NCBI GenBank assembly: GCA_040382235.1
Contig: JBEIFV010000001.1
Coordinates: forward strand, 54,161 to 118,160
Origin: JAEUOS01 sp040382235
GTDB lineage: Bacteria; Pseudomonadota; Gammaproteobacteria; Burkholderiales; JAEUOS01
DNA: 64,000 nt
Reading direction: 5' to 3'
A program made the translations under genes and the position numbers. Positions 53,732 to 62,732 of this stretch are shown piece by piece. The stretch's first letter is position 1, and every line of letters begins with the position of its first letter. The notes under the pieces were generated by a model. The model was not told the DNA's origin and ran no database searches. It saw only the letters and a list, made by a program, of their open reading frames with translations.

Positions 53732-54868
53732 TCAACCCAGCGCCGCGTAACGCTCCAGATGGTGATCGGCGTCGCCGAAGCGCTGCGCGATGGTGGTCAG
53801 CCGGCGGAAGGTGTGCGACACCTTCATCTCCTCGGTCATGCCCATGCCGCCGTGCAACTGGATCGCTTCCTGACTCACCTTGCGGGCGGCATCGGCAATG
53901 CGCACCTTGGCGGCCGAGACCGCGCGCATGCGTTCACGGGGCTCGGTGGCGGCATCGATGCGGCACGCCGCCAGGATCGCCATCGAGCGCGCCTGCTCGC
54001 ACTCGATGAACATGTCGACCATGCGGTGCTGCAAAGCCTGAAAGGCACCGATCGGCATACCGAACTGCTTGCGGGTCTTCAAGTATTCAAGGGTGGCGTC
54101 GCTGGCATATTTCATTGCACCGACCGCATCCGCGCACAACAGCGCGGTGGCGAAGTCGAGTGCCTCTTCGAGCGCCGGCAGGGCTGTGCCGTCGGCGCCA
54201 ATCAGGGCATCGGCCCCCACCACAACGCCGTCCAGTTTCACGTCGCCGGCACGCTGGCCGTCCACGGTGCGGTAGGCATTGATCGAAAGCCCCGGCGTGG
54301 CGCTTGCGAGCAGGAACAGGCTCACCCCGGCGGCATCGCCCTCGACCCCGGAGGTGCGGGCGGAAATCACCAGATGGCCTGCCGATGGCGCACCGACCAC
54401 CACGACCTTTTCGCCGTCCAGGCGCCAACCCGTTCCGCTCTTTTTCGCAGTGGTCACAGCCGGATTGGTTTCGTAGCGTCGGCCGCGTTCAAGGTAAGCG
54501 CAGGCAATGCGCGTGCTGCCGTCGATCACCCCGGGCAGCACCGCCGCGCGCTGCGCGGCCGAACCCGCCTTGGCCACCAGTCGCCCGCCGATGCCGATGG
54601 CGTCCAGCAGAGGCTCGACCACCAGCGCCTCGCCGCAGGCTTCCATCGCAGCCATCAGGTCGACCGCGCCGCCGCCGAAGCCGCCATCGGCTTCGGCAAA
54701 CGGAATTGCCATCAAGCCCATCTCGGCAAAGGTCGACCAGGCCGCCTCGCTTAAGCCGGTGGCCGAATTGAGCGCCGCCTTGCGCGCCTCGAAATCGTAT
54801 TCATTGGCCAGGTACTTGCGCAAGGAATCGGCCAGTTGCTGCTGTTCGTCGCTGTAGTTGAAATCCAT
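53732..54868 (-). CDS. acyl-CoA dehydrogenase, PimD-like small subunit
   Basis: A 378-residue acyl-CoA dehydrogenase. It has the DFNYSDEQQQLADSLRKYL start common in this subfamily, a helical FAD half, and the C-terminal LHGGMGMTEEMKVSHTFRRLTTIAQRFGDADHHLERYAAL. It pairs with the larger dehydrogenase 18 bases upstream on the same strand. In such two-gene sets (PimC/PimD, FadE-type heterotetramers) one subunit often lacks catalytic residues. Which is active here needs alignment. The likely role is a beta-oxidation step on an unusual acyl-CoA. Confidence 0.88.
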   Translation of the reverse strand: MDFNYSDEQQQLADSLRKYLANEYDFEARKAALNSATGLSEAAWSTFAEMGLMAIPFAEADGGFGGGAVDLMAAMEACGEALVVEPLLDAIGIGGRLVAKAGSAAQRAAVLPGVIDGSTRIACAYLERGRRYETNPAVTTAKKSGTGWRLDGEKVVVVGAPSAGHLVISARTSGVEGDAAGVSLFLLASATPGLSINAYRTVDGQRAGDVKLDGVVVGADALIGADGTALPALEEALDFATALLCADAVGAMKYASDATLEYLKTRKQFGMPIGAFQALQHRMVDMFIECEQARSMAILAACRIDAATEPRERMRAVSAAKVRIADAARKVSQEAIQLHGGMGMTEEMKVSHTFRRLTTIAQRFGDADHHLERYAALG

Positions 54869-54886
54869 GTCAGTGTTCCCTTGCGC

Positions 54887-56068
54887 TCACAGGCCGAGCG
54901 TCATCTTGGCGATGATGTTGCGCTGGATCTCGTTGGAGCCGGCGTAGATGCTGGTCTTGCGATAGTTGAAATAGCGCGGCGAGAAGCGCGAGGTCACCGC
55001 ATCGACCTGGCCGCCATCCACGCCCATGAAGGCTTGAGCTTCCGGTCCGGCGGCCTGCATCATCAGTTCGGTGATCGACTGCTGGATCTCGGTGCCGCGG
55101 ATCTTCAGCATCGATACGTCCGCCCCCGGTGGCTGGCCGGTGCTGCGCATCTTGTCGAGAAAGCGCATCGAGGTCAGTTCGAGCGCATCGAGTTCGATTT
55201 CGGTGCGCGACAGGCGGTCGCGGAAGCGCGCATCCTCCATCAACGGTTTGCCATTTTTCTTCTCGCGTGCCGCCAGGGCGCGCAGCGAAGCCAGTTCGCG
55301 GCGCGAGGCGCCCACACTGGCGCTGCCCATGCGTTCGTGGCCGAGCAGATACTTGGCCACCGTCCAGCCCTTGTTTTCCTCGTAGACCAAGTTTTCCAGC
55401 GGCACCTGCACGTCTTCGAAAAAGATCTCGTTGACCTCATGCCCGCCGTCCATCAGGATCAGCGGCCGCACGGTGATGCCGGGGGTCTTCATGTCGATCA
55501 ACAGGAAGCTGATGCCCTCCTGGCGCTTTTCGACCGTGGGGTCGGTGCGCACCAGGCAGAAAATCCAGTCGCCATAGTGGCCGAGCGTGGTCCAGATCTT
55601 CTGCCCGTTGCACAGGTAATGGTCGCCGCGCCGCTCGGCGCGCATCTTGAGGGCCGCCAGGTCGGAACCGGCGCCCGGCTCCGAATAGCCCTGCACCCAG
55701 AAATCGTCGCCTTCGCGAATGCGTGGCAGGAAGCGCTCCTTTTGCGCCGGCGTGCCGAAGCGCAGCAACACCGAGGCGCACATGTTGGGGCCGAAGGGTG
55801 GCAGGTTGGGCGCGCCGGCCAAGCCGAACTCCTCTTCGAAGATATAGCGCTGGGTGATGTCCCAACCGGTACCGCCCCATTCGCGCGGCCAGTGCGGCAC
55901 CGACCAGCCCTTGGCGGCCAGTATCTTGTGCCAGCGAATGAAATCCTCGCGTGACAGCCCGCGGTAAGTGGTGACCTTTTCGCGGATGTCGGCCGGCAGG
56001 TTGGCGGCGAGCCAGGTGCGTACTTCGTTGCGGAAGGCCGATTCGTCGGCCGAAAAGCTCAAGTCCAT
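54887..56068 (-). CDS. acyl-CoA dehydrogenase, PimC-like large subunit
   Basis: A 393-residue acyl-CoA dehydrogenase, first gene of the pair. FSADESAFRNEVRTWLAANLPADIREK opens it, GYSEPGAGSDLAALKMRAERRGDHYLCNGQKIWTT is the FAD/substrate region, and the C-terminus reads YRKTSIYAGSNEIQRNIIAKMTLGL, a YAGSNEI ending common to the large subunits of two-component dehydrogenases. ATG 56068 was chosen because family similarity starts there; the frame is open to 56146. Expression is coupled to the small-subunit gene. Confidence 0.9.
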   Translation of the reverse strand: MDLSFSADESAFRNEVRTWLAANLPADIREKVTTYRGLSREDFIRWHKILAAKGWSVPHWPREWGGTGWDITQRYIFEEEFGLAGAPNLPPFGPNMCASVLLRFGTPAQKERFLPRIREGDDFWVQGYSEPGAGSDLAALKMRAERRGDHYLCNGQKIWTTLGHYGDWIFCLVRTDPTVEKRQEGISFLLIDMKTPGITVRPLILMDGGHEVNEIFFEDVQVPLENLVYEENKGWTVAKYLLGHERMGSASVGASRRELASLRALAAREKKNGKPLMEDARFRDRLSRTEIELDALELTSMRFLDKMRSTGQPPGADVSMLKIRGTEIQQSITELMMQAAGPEAQAFMGVDGGQVDAVTSRFSPRYFNYRKTSIYAGSNEIQRNIIAKMTLGL

Positions 56069-56217
56069 GTTGTGCTCCGTGAAAGTGGTCGCATCTGCCG
56101 CAACCTGGTCGCCCCGGCGCCTTGTGGCCACGGCTGGCGAAAGCACTCAATCTTAGCGATTAGGGCCGGCGCGCGCCATCGGCATCGGGGCAAATCCGAG
56201 CAACCTGGACGCCTCTG

Positions 56218-57183
56218 TCAGTAGAGCCTGATGCCCTGCAACTCGATCACCCGCGCCCACTTGTCGGTTTCGCGGCGTATGAAGGCGCTGAAGTCGCCCA
56301 GGTTGAGGATCGAGGTTTCGATGCCATTGGACTTGAACTGCGCCTGCACTTCGGCCGAGCCGACCGCCTCGCGCAGCGCCGACACCAGGATCGATTCGGC
56401 GCGTGGCGGCAATCCGAGTGGCGCGGTAACGCCGAACCAGACGCTCGATTCAAACCCGGGGAGCCCCAGTTCGGCCAGGGTTGGCAGCTCCGGCGCGATC
56501 GAGGAGCGCACATTGCCGGTCGAGGCGATCGCAGTCAGCCTGCCCGACCGGATGTAGGGCTGCACCGAGGATGCCGGCGCGAACATCAGCGAAATGCGCC
56601 CGGCCAAGAGATCGGTGATCGCCGCTGCACTGCCCTGGTAGGGCACGTGCAGCAAGCTGACATCGGCCATCACCGAGAAGAGGGCGGCGGCCATGTGCAG
56701 CGCCGTGCCGTTACCCGCCGTGCCATAGGCGATCATCCCCGGCCGCGACTTGACGCGGCGGATCAGCGCATCGAGCTTGTCGATGCCGAGGTCGGGGTTG
56801 AGCACCAGGATGTTGGGCACCCGGCCCACCAGCGCCACCGGCAGCAGGTCGCGCGCGATGTCGATGTCAGTGGGACTGTTGGTGGCGGTGTTGATGACGT
56901 TGGCGACGGTCGCGAAAAAAAGGATATGCCCGTCCGCCGGCGCGCCGGCCACAGCGCGCGCGGCAATGCCGCTGGAAGCGCCGGGGCGGTTCTCCACCAC
57001 AACGTTGTGGCCGATCACCAGCGCCAGCTTCTGCGCCACGATGCGTGCGGCCACGTCCGACGAACTGCCGGGCTGGAAACCGACCACGATGCGGACGGGC
57101 TTGACTGGGTAGACATCCTGCGCGGCAAGCTCGCCGGCCGGCAGCATGAGCGCCAGGGCCAGGGCCGGCAAACAGTTGCGCAT
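56218..57183 (-). CDS. Bug/TctC-type tripartite tricarboxylate transporter binding protein
   Basis: A 321-residue periplasmic binding protein. The signal peptide (MRNCLPALALALMLPAGELAAQ) precedes YPVKPVRIVVGFQPGSSSDVAARIV and VVVENRPGASSGIAARAVAGAPADGHIL. ATG 57183 starts the signal peptide. It lies upstream of the acyl-CoA dehydrogenase pair on the same strand and could feed it, with a 149-base gap after its own start region's neighbours. The frame open to 57264 overlaps the end of the zwf gene by four bases and has no signal. Confidence 0.92.
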   Translation of the reverse strand: MRNCLPALALALMLPAGELAAQDVYPVKPVRIVVGFQPGSSSDVAARIVAQKLALVIGHNVVVENRPGASSGIAARAVAGAPADGHILFFATVANVINTATNSPTDIDIARDLLPVALVGRVPNILVLNPDLGIDKLDALIRRVKSRPGMIAYGTAGNGTALHMAAALFSVMADVSLLHVPYQGSAAAITDLLAGRISLMFAPASSVQPYIRSGRLTAIASTGNVRSSIAPELPTLAELGLPGFESSVWFGVTAPLGLPPRAESILVSALREAVGSAEVQAQFKSNGIETSILNLGDFSAFIRRETDKWARVIELQGIRLY

Positions 57184-57260
57184 GGCATGCGCGAGTCTGC
57201 CGGTCAGGCAAGAACCGGCCGCAGTCCGTGCGCTATCGTCCACCACGCAACCTGGCGGCC

Positions 57261-58733
57261 TCAACTACCCAGCCGGTTCGGATCACGCCAGGCCCGCTCG
57301 AACGGCAACCGCCAGGCACGCGGCGCAACCAATTGGTGAATCGCGTTCGGCCCCCATGACCCGGGCGCGTACAGGCGCACCGGCGGCGGCGCCTCCAGCA
57401 GTGCCGTCGAGACCTGCCATAGGCGCTCGATGCCCTCGGCGGTGGTGAACAGGGTGCGATCACCGCGCATGGCGTCGAGAATCAGGCGTTCGTAGGCCTC
57501 GAGCACGTCGCCCACCAGGCCGGTATCGTGCATGGCGAATTGCAGGCTCAGCTTGTCCAGGCGCATGCCGGGGCCGGGGCGCTTGCCGTAGAACGAGAGC
57601 GACATCTTCGAGGCGTCCGCCAGATCGAAGGTCAGGTGATCAGGCCCCTGCGCGCCGATGCCCGAACCGGGCGGGAACATGCTCTTGGGCGGCTCGCGGA
57701 AGGCAATCGATATGATGCGCTGGCCCTCGGCCAAGCGCTTGCCGGTGCGCAGGTAGAACGGCACGCCGGCCCAGCGCCAGTTGTCGATCGAGCATTTGAG
57801 CGCGATGAAGGTCTCGGTGTCCGACTCCGGGTTGACACCTTCCTCGCCACGGAAACCGATGTACTGGCCGCGCACCACATCACTGGGCGAAAGCGGCAGC
57901 ATGCTGCGAAACACCTTGTTCTTTTCCTCGCTGATCGGTGCCGGCTCCAGAGAGGTCGGCGGTTCCATCGCCATGAAGGCGAGAATCTGGAACAGGTGGG
58001 TGACCACCATGTCGCGAAACGCCCCGGTGGCCTCGTAGAAGCCCGAGCGCTTGCCCAGGCCCAGAGTCTCGGGCACGTCGATCTGCACGTGATCAATGAA
58101 ATTGCGGTTCCAGATCGGCTCGAACAAGCCGTTGGCAAAGCGAAAGGCAAGGATGTTCTGCGCCGGCTCCTTGCCCAGGAAATGGTCGATGCGGAAGATG
58201 CATTCCTCAGCGAACACTTCGTGCAGCCGGGCGTTGAGAGAAACCGCGCTTGCCAGGTCGGTGCCGAAGGGTTTTTCCATGACGATGCGGGCGCGCTCGA
58301 CCAGGCCCGCCTCGCCCAGCATGCGCACCGCCGACAAGGCGGCGCTCGGCGGCACGCTCAGGTAATGCAGCCGGCGGCTTTCGCCGGCGAACGAGGCCTC
58401 CGCCCGATCCACCGCCGCCTTGAGCACGCCGCCGCCAGCGGACAAGGGTACGTAATCGAGGTTCGCGGCGAAGCTGTCCCAGTCGGCGTCGGCGATCTTG
58501 CGGCTGGAGAATTCGTCGAGCGCTGTGCGCACGAAGGTGCGAAAACCGTCAGCATCGAGTTCATCCAGGGAAACGCCGACGATGCGACACCCGGGAATGA
58601 ATCCGGCGCTCACCAGATGGAATAAACCGGGCAGCAACTTGCGCCTGGAAAGATCGCCGGTGGCACCCACCAGAACCACCACCTGCGGATGTTGAGGACC
58701 CACCCCCGGAGGAATCTTTGCCACGGCCTGCAC
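57261..58733 (-). CDS. zwf: glucose-6-phosphate 1-dehydrogenase
   Basis: A 490-residue NAD(P)-dependent dehydrogenase oxidising glucose-6-phosphate to 6-phosphogluconolactone, the entry to the pentose-phosphate and Entner-Doudoroff routes. The coenzyme loop is VLVGATGDLSRRKLLP; the active site is RIDHFLGKEPAQN with catalytic His184; and VMEKPFG is the third family motif. Length matches Zwf. The start is uncertain: GTG 58733 with GAGG directly before it, or a GTG a few codons later. No edd, eda or pgl gene adjoins it, which is unusual. Confidence 0.95.
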   Translation of the reverse strand: MQAVAKIPPGVGPQHPQVVVLVGATGDLSRRKLLPGLFHLVSAGFIPGCRIVGVSLDELDADGFRTFVRTALDEFSSRKIADADWDSFAANLDYVPLSAGGGVLKAAVDRAEASFAGESRRLHYLSVPPSAALSAVRMLGEAGLVERARIVMEKPFGTDLASAVSLNARLHEVFAEECIFRIDHFLGKEPAQNILAFRFANGLFEPIWNRNFIDHVQIDVPETLGLGKRSGFYEATGAFRDMVVTHLFQILAFMAMEPPTSLEPAPISEEKNKVFRSMLPLSPSDVVRGQYIGFRGEEGVNPESDTETFIALKCSIDNWRWAGVPFYLRTGKRLAEGQRIISIAFREPPKSMFPPGSGIGAQGPDHLTFDLADASKMSLSFYGKRPGPGMRLDKLSLQFAMHDTGLVGDVLEAYERLILDAMRGDRTLFTTAEGIERLWQVSTALLEAPPPVRLYAPGSWGPNAIHQLVAPRAWRLPFERAWRDPNRLGS

Positions 58734-58819
58734 CCCTCAAGCATCAATCAGCAAGGGTTGCAGCATACGCGAAGCACCGTGCCGACCACCTCAAGCTTGG
58801 CACTCAGGCGTCACGCCAT

Positions 58820-59803
58820 TCATTCGATCACCCGATTGGCGCGGATGAGCATTGACTGCGGAACCTTGATGCCGAGCGCCCTGGTGGTCTTCAGGTTGAG
58901 CACCAATTCGAACTCCGTTGGCTGCTCCATGGGAATCTCGGCAGGCCTGGCACCGCGCAGCACGTTCGCCAGCATCTCGGCACCGCGGCGCCACATTTTT
59001 TCGAAATTGAAGCCGTAAGACATCATGCCGCCGGCATCAGCCCACTGCGCCTGATGAAAAACCGTCGGCAATTTCGCCTGGAGCGCCAATTCCGGAATCA
59101 GCCGGCGCGCCGGCACCCATAGCCCCGACGCGGTGACGAATAGCGCATCGACATTGGCACGCGCGGCGTCGGCGAAACCCGCAGGATAGTCAAACGGCGG
59201 GCGCTTGAAATCGACCACATGCAGCGCGAGACCGATGCGCCTTGCCGTCCCGCGCAATAACGCGAGCTGCGCCGTGGTCTGATCGTTGGTGAACACCGCG
59301 ACCTTGGTCATCGCCGGGAGCATTTCCTTCAAAAGCTCGAGCCGTTTGGCCGGCAACTCGGACTGGATCGCGGTGACGCCGGTGACGCGCCCGCCCGGCC
59401 GCGCAAGGCTCGCCACGTCGCCGGTGGCGACCGGATCGAAGTCCACCGCGACGAACACGATCGGCGTATCACGGCTGGCTTGCGAGAGCGCGCCCAGGCT
59501 GGCTTCGCTGCCGCCGCCAAAATAGGCGTCGCATTTCAGTTTCCCGATCTCGGCAGACAAGGCCGGCAACCTCTCGAGATTCCCGGCGGCGTGGCGCCTT
59601 TCAAAGACGAGATTGCGCCCCTCGACGAAACCCAGCGCTGCCAGGCGCTGCACGAACGCCAGCGAGTAAGGTTCCTTGAAGACATCGGTTGTGGTTATCC
59701 AGCCGACCCGGTAGCTGCGCCCGGCGGTCTGGGCCGCGCTTAAGCGCGGTGCGGCGAGCATGGTGGTGCAAGTCGCGAGCAATAGTTTCCGGCGCGTAGT
59801 CAT
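58820..59803 (-). CDS. ABC-type substrate-binding protein (ABC_sub_bind family)
   Basis: A 327-residue periplasmic binding protein of the TrpX/ABC_sub_bind family. An RR-containing export signal (MTTRRKLLLATCTTMLAAPRLSAAQ) is followed by YRVGWITTTDVFKEPYSLAFVQRLAALGFVEGRNLVFERRHAAGN, then DTPIVFVAVDFDPVATGDVASLARPGGRVTGVT, the family core. ATG 59803 is preferred over GTG 59812. No ABC permease or ATPase gene is near, so it is an orphan. A broken paralog lies directly upstream on the same strand. Confidence 0.9.
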   Translation of the reverse strand: MTTRRKLLLATCTTMLAAPRLSAAQTAGRSYRVGWITTTDVFKEPYSLAFVQRLAALGFVEGRNLVFERRHAAGNLERLPALSAEIGKLKCDAYFGGGSEASLGALSQASRDTPIVFVAVDFDPVATGDVASLARPGGRVTGVTAIQSELPAKRLELLKEMLPAMTKVAVFTNDQTTAQLALLRGTARRIGLALHVVDFKRPPFDYPAGFADAARANVDALFVTASGLWVPARRLIPELALQAKLPTVFHQAQWADAGGMMSYGFNFEKMWRRGAEMLANVLRGARPAEIPMEQPTEFELVLNLKTTRALGIKVPQSMLIRANRVIE

Positions 59804-59879
59804 CAAAGGCACTCTCTAGCAAGCGACAATTCTTTCTGCCGATCGGCGAGCATGAAGAAATGATATCGGTTTTTCCGAC

Positions 59880-60290
59880 GAAATAGACTCGCAAAAATTC
59901 GGGGCCGATGATGTTGAGGCATTTCAACCACTGCAATCGATACAAAAAGGCCGATTGCGCCTTATAAAACACCCAGCCGAAGCGTGATGCGGATGGATGC
60001 GATTCCTTGAGCAAGCCTAAGCGCTTGGGCGCGAGTTTCGCGTGACCGTCGGTAAGACCCGTGATATTGACCCCGGGTCGGGATGTCCCAGGGTGACAAG
60101 GGGAATGTCGGTCACCAGTCGCTTCAACGCCAGCAGTATCGGCGCTGCGTAGACAAGCATGACCGCGACATCGCGCCGCAGAAGATCGTTGGCCGCCTGC
60201 AAGGCCTGCGCTGCATCGTTGGTCGAAGGCGCGCTTGTCTTAGCCGGGTTCGATCGCAACGGGGTAATGCATGCGCGTAACTCCGGTTCC
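59880..60290 (-). pseudogene. fossil of a second ABC_sub_bind binding protein
   Basis: Boundaries are approximate. On the minus strand one frame reads DLLRRDVAVMLVYAAPILLALKRL, then VTDIPLVTLGHPDP, matching the middle of the family. After a one-base shift around 60070, another frame reads VNITGLTDGHAKLAPKRLGLLKESHPSASRF, matching the part that normally follows. The usual stretch between (VGTGLVASLARPGG) is missing. The N-terminus and C-terminus are absent. This is a truncated, frameshifted gene remnant between an intact paralog and the zeta-toxin-like gene. Confidence 0.7.
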
Positions 60291-60299
60291 AATTCCGAG

Positions 60300-60893
60300 C
60301 TATCTTTCAGCGTTTCCGAGCATGCGCGCCGCCCAGCGCGGCAAGGGCTCCGCATGCAACTCCACCCCGGCTTCGGTACAGACCGCAAGCAGGCGCGGGC
60401 CACCGTGCGAAACCTCTTGCGCGTCGAACAGCAGCGACATGTTCGAAAGCTTGACCGCTTGTGCGAGATTGGCAAGCAGGCGCGGATAACGCTCCAGTAT
60501 CTTGTTGGGCGGCACATGGTGCCCGCCTTCGTTCACCCTGCGCCGCACGCGCTGCAGCAGCACGCGCGGTTCATCAAGGCACACCACATACAACACCACC
60601 GAGAAACCGCGCGCCCGCGCGACGTGGATCAGATCGAGCTTGGATGGATGCGAGAACACCGTTTCGCTGACAAACGATGTGCCGCGCCGCAACAGGCTGT
60701 CACGCCGCGCGTCGGCCCAGGCGCGCGCTGCTTCGGAGCGCTTGACCGGGTGGCCGATATGCGACAGGTGATCGCGCTCATGGATGTCCGCATTGACGAA
60801 TTCGAGGGAGGGATAGCGCGGCGCGATCAGATAGTCGTAAAGGGTCGACTTGCCGGCCCCGTTCGGCCCGGCGATCAGGTGGAGAATCGCCAC
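60300..60893 (-). CDS. zeta-toxin-like P-loop kinase
   Basis: A 197-residue P-loop protein. The Walker A motif is AGPNGAGKST (Lys15, Ser16), followed by LEFVNADIHERDHLS and SFVSETVFSHPSKLDLIHVARARGFSVVLYVVCLDEP, the kinase core layout of zeta toxins (UDP-N-acetylglucosamine kinases). VRRRVNEGGHHVPPNKILERYPR completes the usual substrate-binding stretch. It is transcribed with the ParD-like gene 24 bases upstream, which would be its antidote. Toxicity is not proven; close relatives in Proteobacteria are often annotated only as zeta-like ATPases. Confidence 0.85.
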   Translation of the reverse strand: MAILHLIAGPNGAGKSTLYDYLIAPRYPSLEFVNADIHERDHLSHIGHPVKRSEAARAWADARRDSLLRRGTSFVSETVFSHPSKLDLIHVARARGFSVVLYVVCLDEPRVLLQRVRRRVNEGGHHVPPNKILERYPRLLANLAQAVKLSNMSLLFDAQEVSHGGPRLLAVCTEAGVELHAEPLPRWAARMLGNAER

Positions 60894-60917
60894 GCGCTGT
60901 CGATCAATCCCCTCGGC

Positions 60918-61286
60918 TCACCCACGGCCGGCTTTTCCGGCCGGGCGCGCTGCACGCGCAGCGTTGGCCGCCACCGCCACACTGGCGCGGCGCGCCAGCG
61001 CGCCCGATTTGGCCAGCGCGACAACATGCGTTTTCAGGGCGGCCAATTCAGTGGAGTCCGGACTCGCGGCCGCACCGCGGACGGCATATACGGCAGCATC
61101 CTGCCGCGCGATCAAGGCGCTGGTGTCGCGCGCGGTCAAGCCAGCAGACTCGAGCGCACGCCCAAGCGTGGCCCAATATTCGATCTGGCTGGCCACCGAG
61201 CGGCGCATGGTGAGGGCGGCCGCGCGCGCGTCATCCACCAACGCAGCGGCAAGCTTGACGGATGTAAAGCTTGAACCGGTAGCCAT
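60918..61286 (-). CDS. ParD-like antitoxin of the zeta-toxin module
   Basis: A 122-residue protein. The N-terminal part (TSVKLAAALVDDARAAALTMRRSVASQIEYWATLGRALE) matches the ParD-like antitoxin family, which has a ribbon-helix-helix fold. The rest is alanine-rich and basic. It precedes the zeta-like gene on the same strand and should be its partner, an unusual antitoxin-toxin combination relative to the classic epsilon-zeta pair. Confidence 0.8.
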   Translation of the reverse strand: MATGSSFTSVKLAAALVDDARAAALTMRRSVASQIEYWATLGRALESAGLTARDTSALIARQDAAVYAVRGAAASPDSTELAALKTHVVALAKSGALARRASVAVAANAARAARPAGKAGRG

Positions 61287-61468
61287 GGCCGCTCCTTGAG
61301 AATGGGAGTCAAAAGGTAGCAGAATGGCGCATTTCTGTCAATTTTCCATGCGTATCGGTCACATGGAACTCCAGTTTGTCCACGCCTTGCGTAACGTATG
61401 GAGCAAGCTGCCTACGCCTTGCGGTTCCGGGGGAGTTCCTCGATCGCGCGCACACCTGCGCTGTGACC

Positions 61469-62635
61469 TTACCAGGCTGCCTCCAGCAAGCGCTGCAGAT
61501 CCTCCACGCCCTTGATCGGCCGTGGATTGGTGCGCACCCACAGGTTTTCCTGCGCGCCGCGCGCGATCTGCGCGAATTGCTCCTGCTTGACGCCCAGGTC
61601 GCGCAGGCGTGTGGGCAAACCGAGGCCCGCCACCAGATCGGCCACCGCCTGCGGGGCGTCGCCGTCGCTGCGGCCCATGGCCAGGGCGATACGGGTCTGG
61701 GCTTCTTTGCTGGCATCAAAGTTCCAGCGCATCACGTGCGGCAGCATGATGCACGAGGTATAGCCGTGGCTCATGCCGGTGACCGCGCCCAGGCTGTGGC
61801 CGATGCCGTGCGATGCGCCATAGGGCACGCGCAGGATGCCGAAACCGGAGAGCCACGCGCCCTGCAGGCATTCGAGGCGGGCTTCCATGTCGGCGCCATC
61901 ATTCCTGGTGCGCTTGAGCGAGCGACCGAACAGGCGCAGTGCGTGCAGCGATGCCGCCTCGATCAACGGTGACGGCTGGATCGAGCAAATGCCTTCGACC
62001 GCGTGATCGACCGCGCGAATGGCGGTGGACAGCCACAGCCATTCGGGTGTGTAAACAGTCACCGCCGGGTCGAGGATGACGGCGACGGCGCCGCTGTACT
62101 TTCCGGCATAGCCGTCCTTCACCTTGCGCGCGGTATCGGTGCAACCTCCGAAATCAGAAAATTCAGCCGCCGACAGCGTGGTCGACAGCACCACCTGGCG
62201 ATACGGTGGCGGCTTGATTGCCGGCGTGTGGCGGCTGCCGTCGGCGTTCATGCGCAGGTGGTAGTCGCCCAACTGCTCGGGACGCGTCAAGTCATGGGCG
62301 ATGGCGATCAGCATCACCTTGACGGTATCGATCGCGGTGCCGCCACCGAAGGTGAGCACCATGTCCGGCGCGGCGGCGCGCGCGGCATCGGCCGCGGCGA
62401 TCACGCTCTCGCGCGGGGTGTGCTCGACGCACTCGTCGAAGGTGCCGGCATGGCGTGGCCCCAGGGCGTCGCGGATCTTCTGCACCGCATCGGTCTTGCG
62501 GTTGAGGGTCTTGCTGGTGACGATGAAAATGCGCTGCGCGCCGCGGCGATCAGCCTCTTCGATCACTGCCTGCGCAGCGGGTTTGCCCCAGATCACGCGG
62601 TCCTGGGCGAGGAATTCATGGAGTCCGGTATTCAT
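61469..62635 (-). CDS. iron-containing alcohol dehydrogenase / maleylacetate reductase-like
   Basis: A 388-residue group III dehydrogenase. The NAD-binding region is VLTFGGGTAIDTVKVMLIAIAHD; iron ligands are expected in DHAVEGICS and in YGASHGIGHSLGAVTGMSHGYTSCIMLPHV, where the histidine series is visible. Relatives include butanol dehydrogenases and maleylacetate reductase. ATG 62635 starts the family similarity; the frame to 62785 is an extension over the divergent epoxide hydrolase start. It is divergent from that gene. Confidence 0.88.
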   Translation of the reverse strand: MNTGLHEFLAQDRVIWGKPAAQAVIEEADRRGAQRIFIVTSKTLNRKTDAVQKIRDALGPRHAGTFDECVEHTPRESVIAAADAARAAAPDMVLTFGGGTAIDTVKVMLIAIAHDLTRPEQLGDYHLRMNADGSRHTPAIKPPPYRQVVLSTTLSAAEFSDFGGCTDTARKVKDGYAGKYSGAVAVILDPAVTVYTPEWLWLSTAIRAVDHAVEGICSIQPSPLIEAASLHALRLFGRSLKRTRNDGADMEARLECLQGAWLSGFGILRVPYGASHGIGHSLGAVTGMSHGYTSCIMLPHVMRWNFDASKEAQTRIALAMGRSDGDAPQAVADLVAGLGLPTRLRDLGVKQEQFAQIARGAQENLWVRTNPRPIKGVEDLQRLLEAAW

Positions 62636-62732
62636 GGTCGGAGAGTGTGCCACAAGCGGCTTGGTGCATTGCGCAAAATGGCCTCCCGGATTCAGTGGCA
62701 TTCTTCGCACCTTCGCCCGACCGATAAGCGCC

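Noticed and set aside
60290..60517. N-terminal part of the 60017-60517 minus-strand frame as a gene
   Set aside because: This part overlaps the zeta-like gene in another frame and is cysteine/arginine-rich nonsense; only the part below about 60290 shows ABC_sub_bind similarity.
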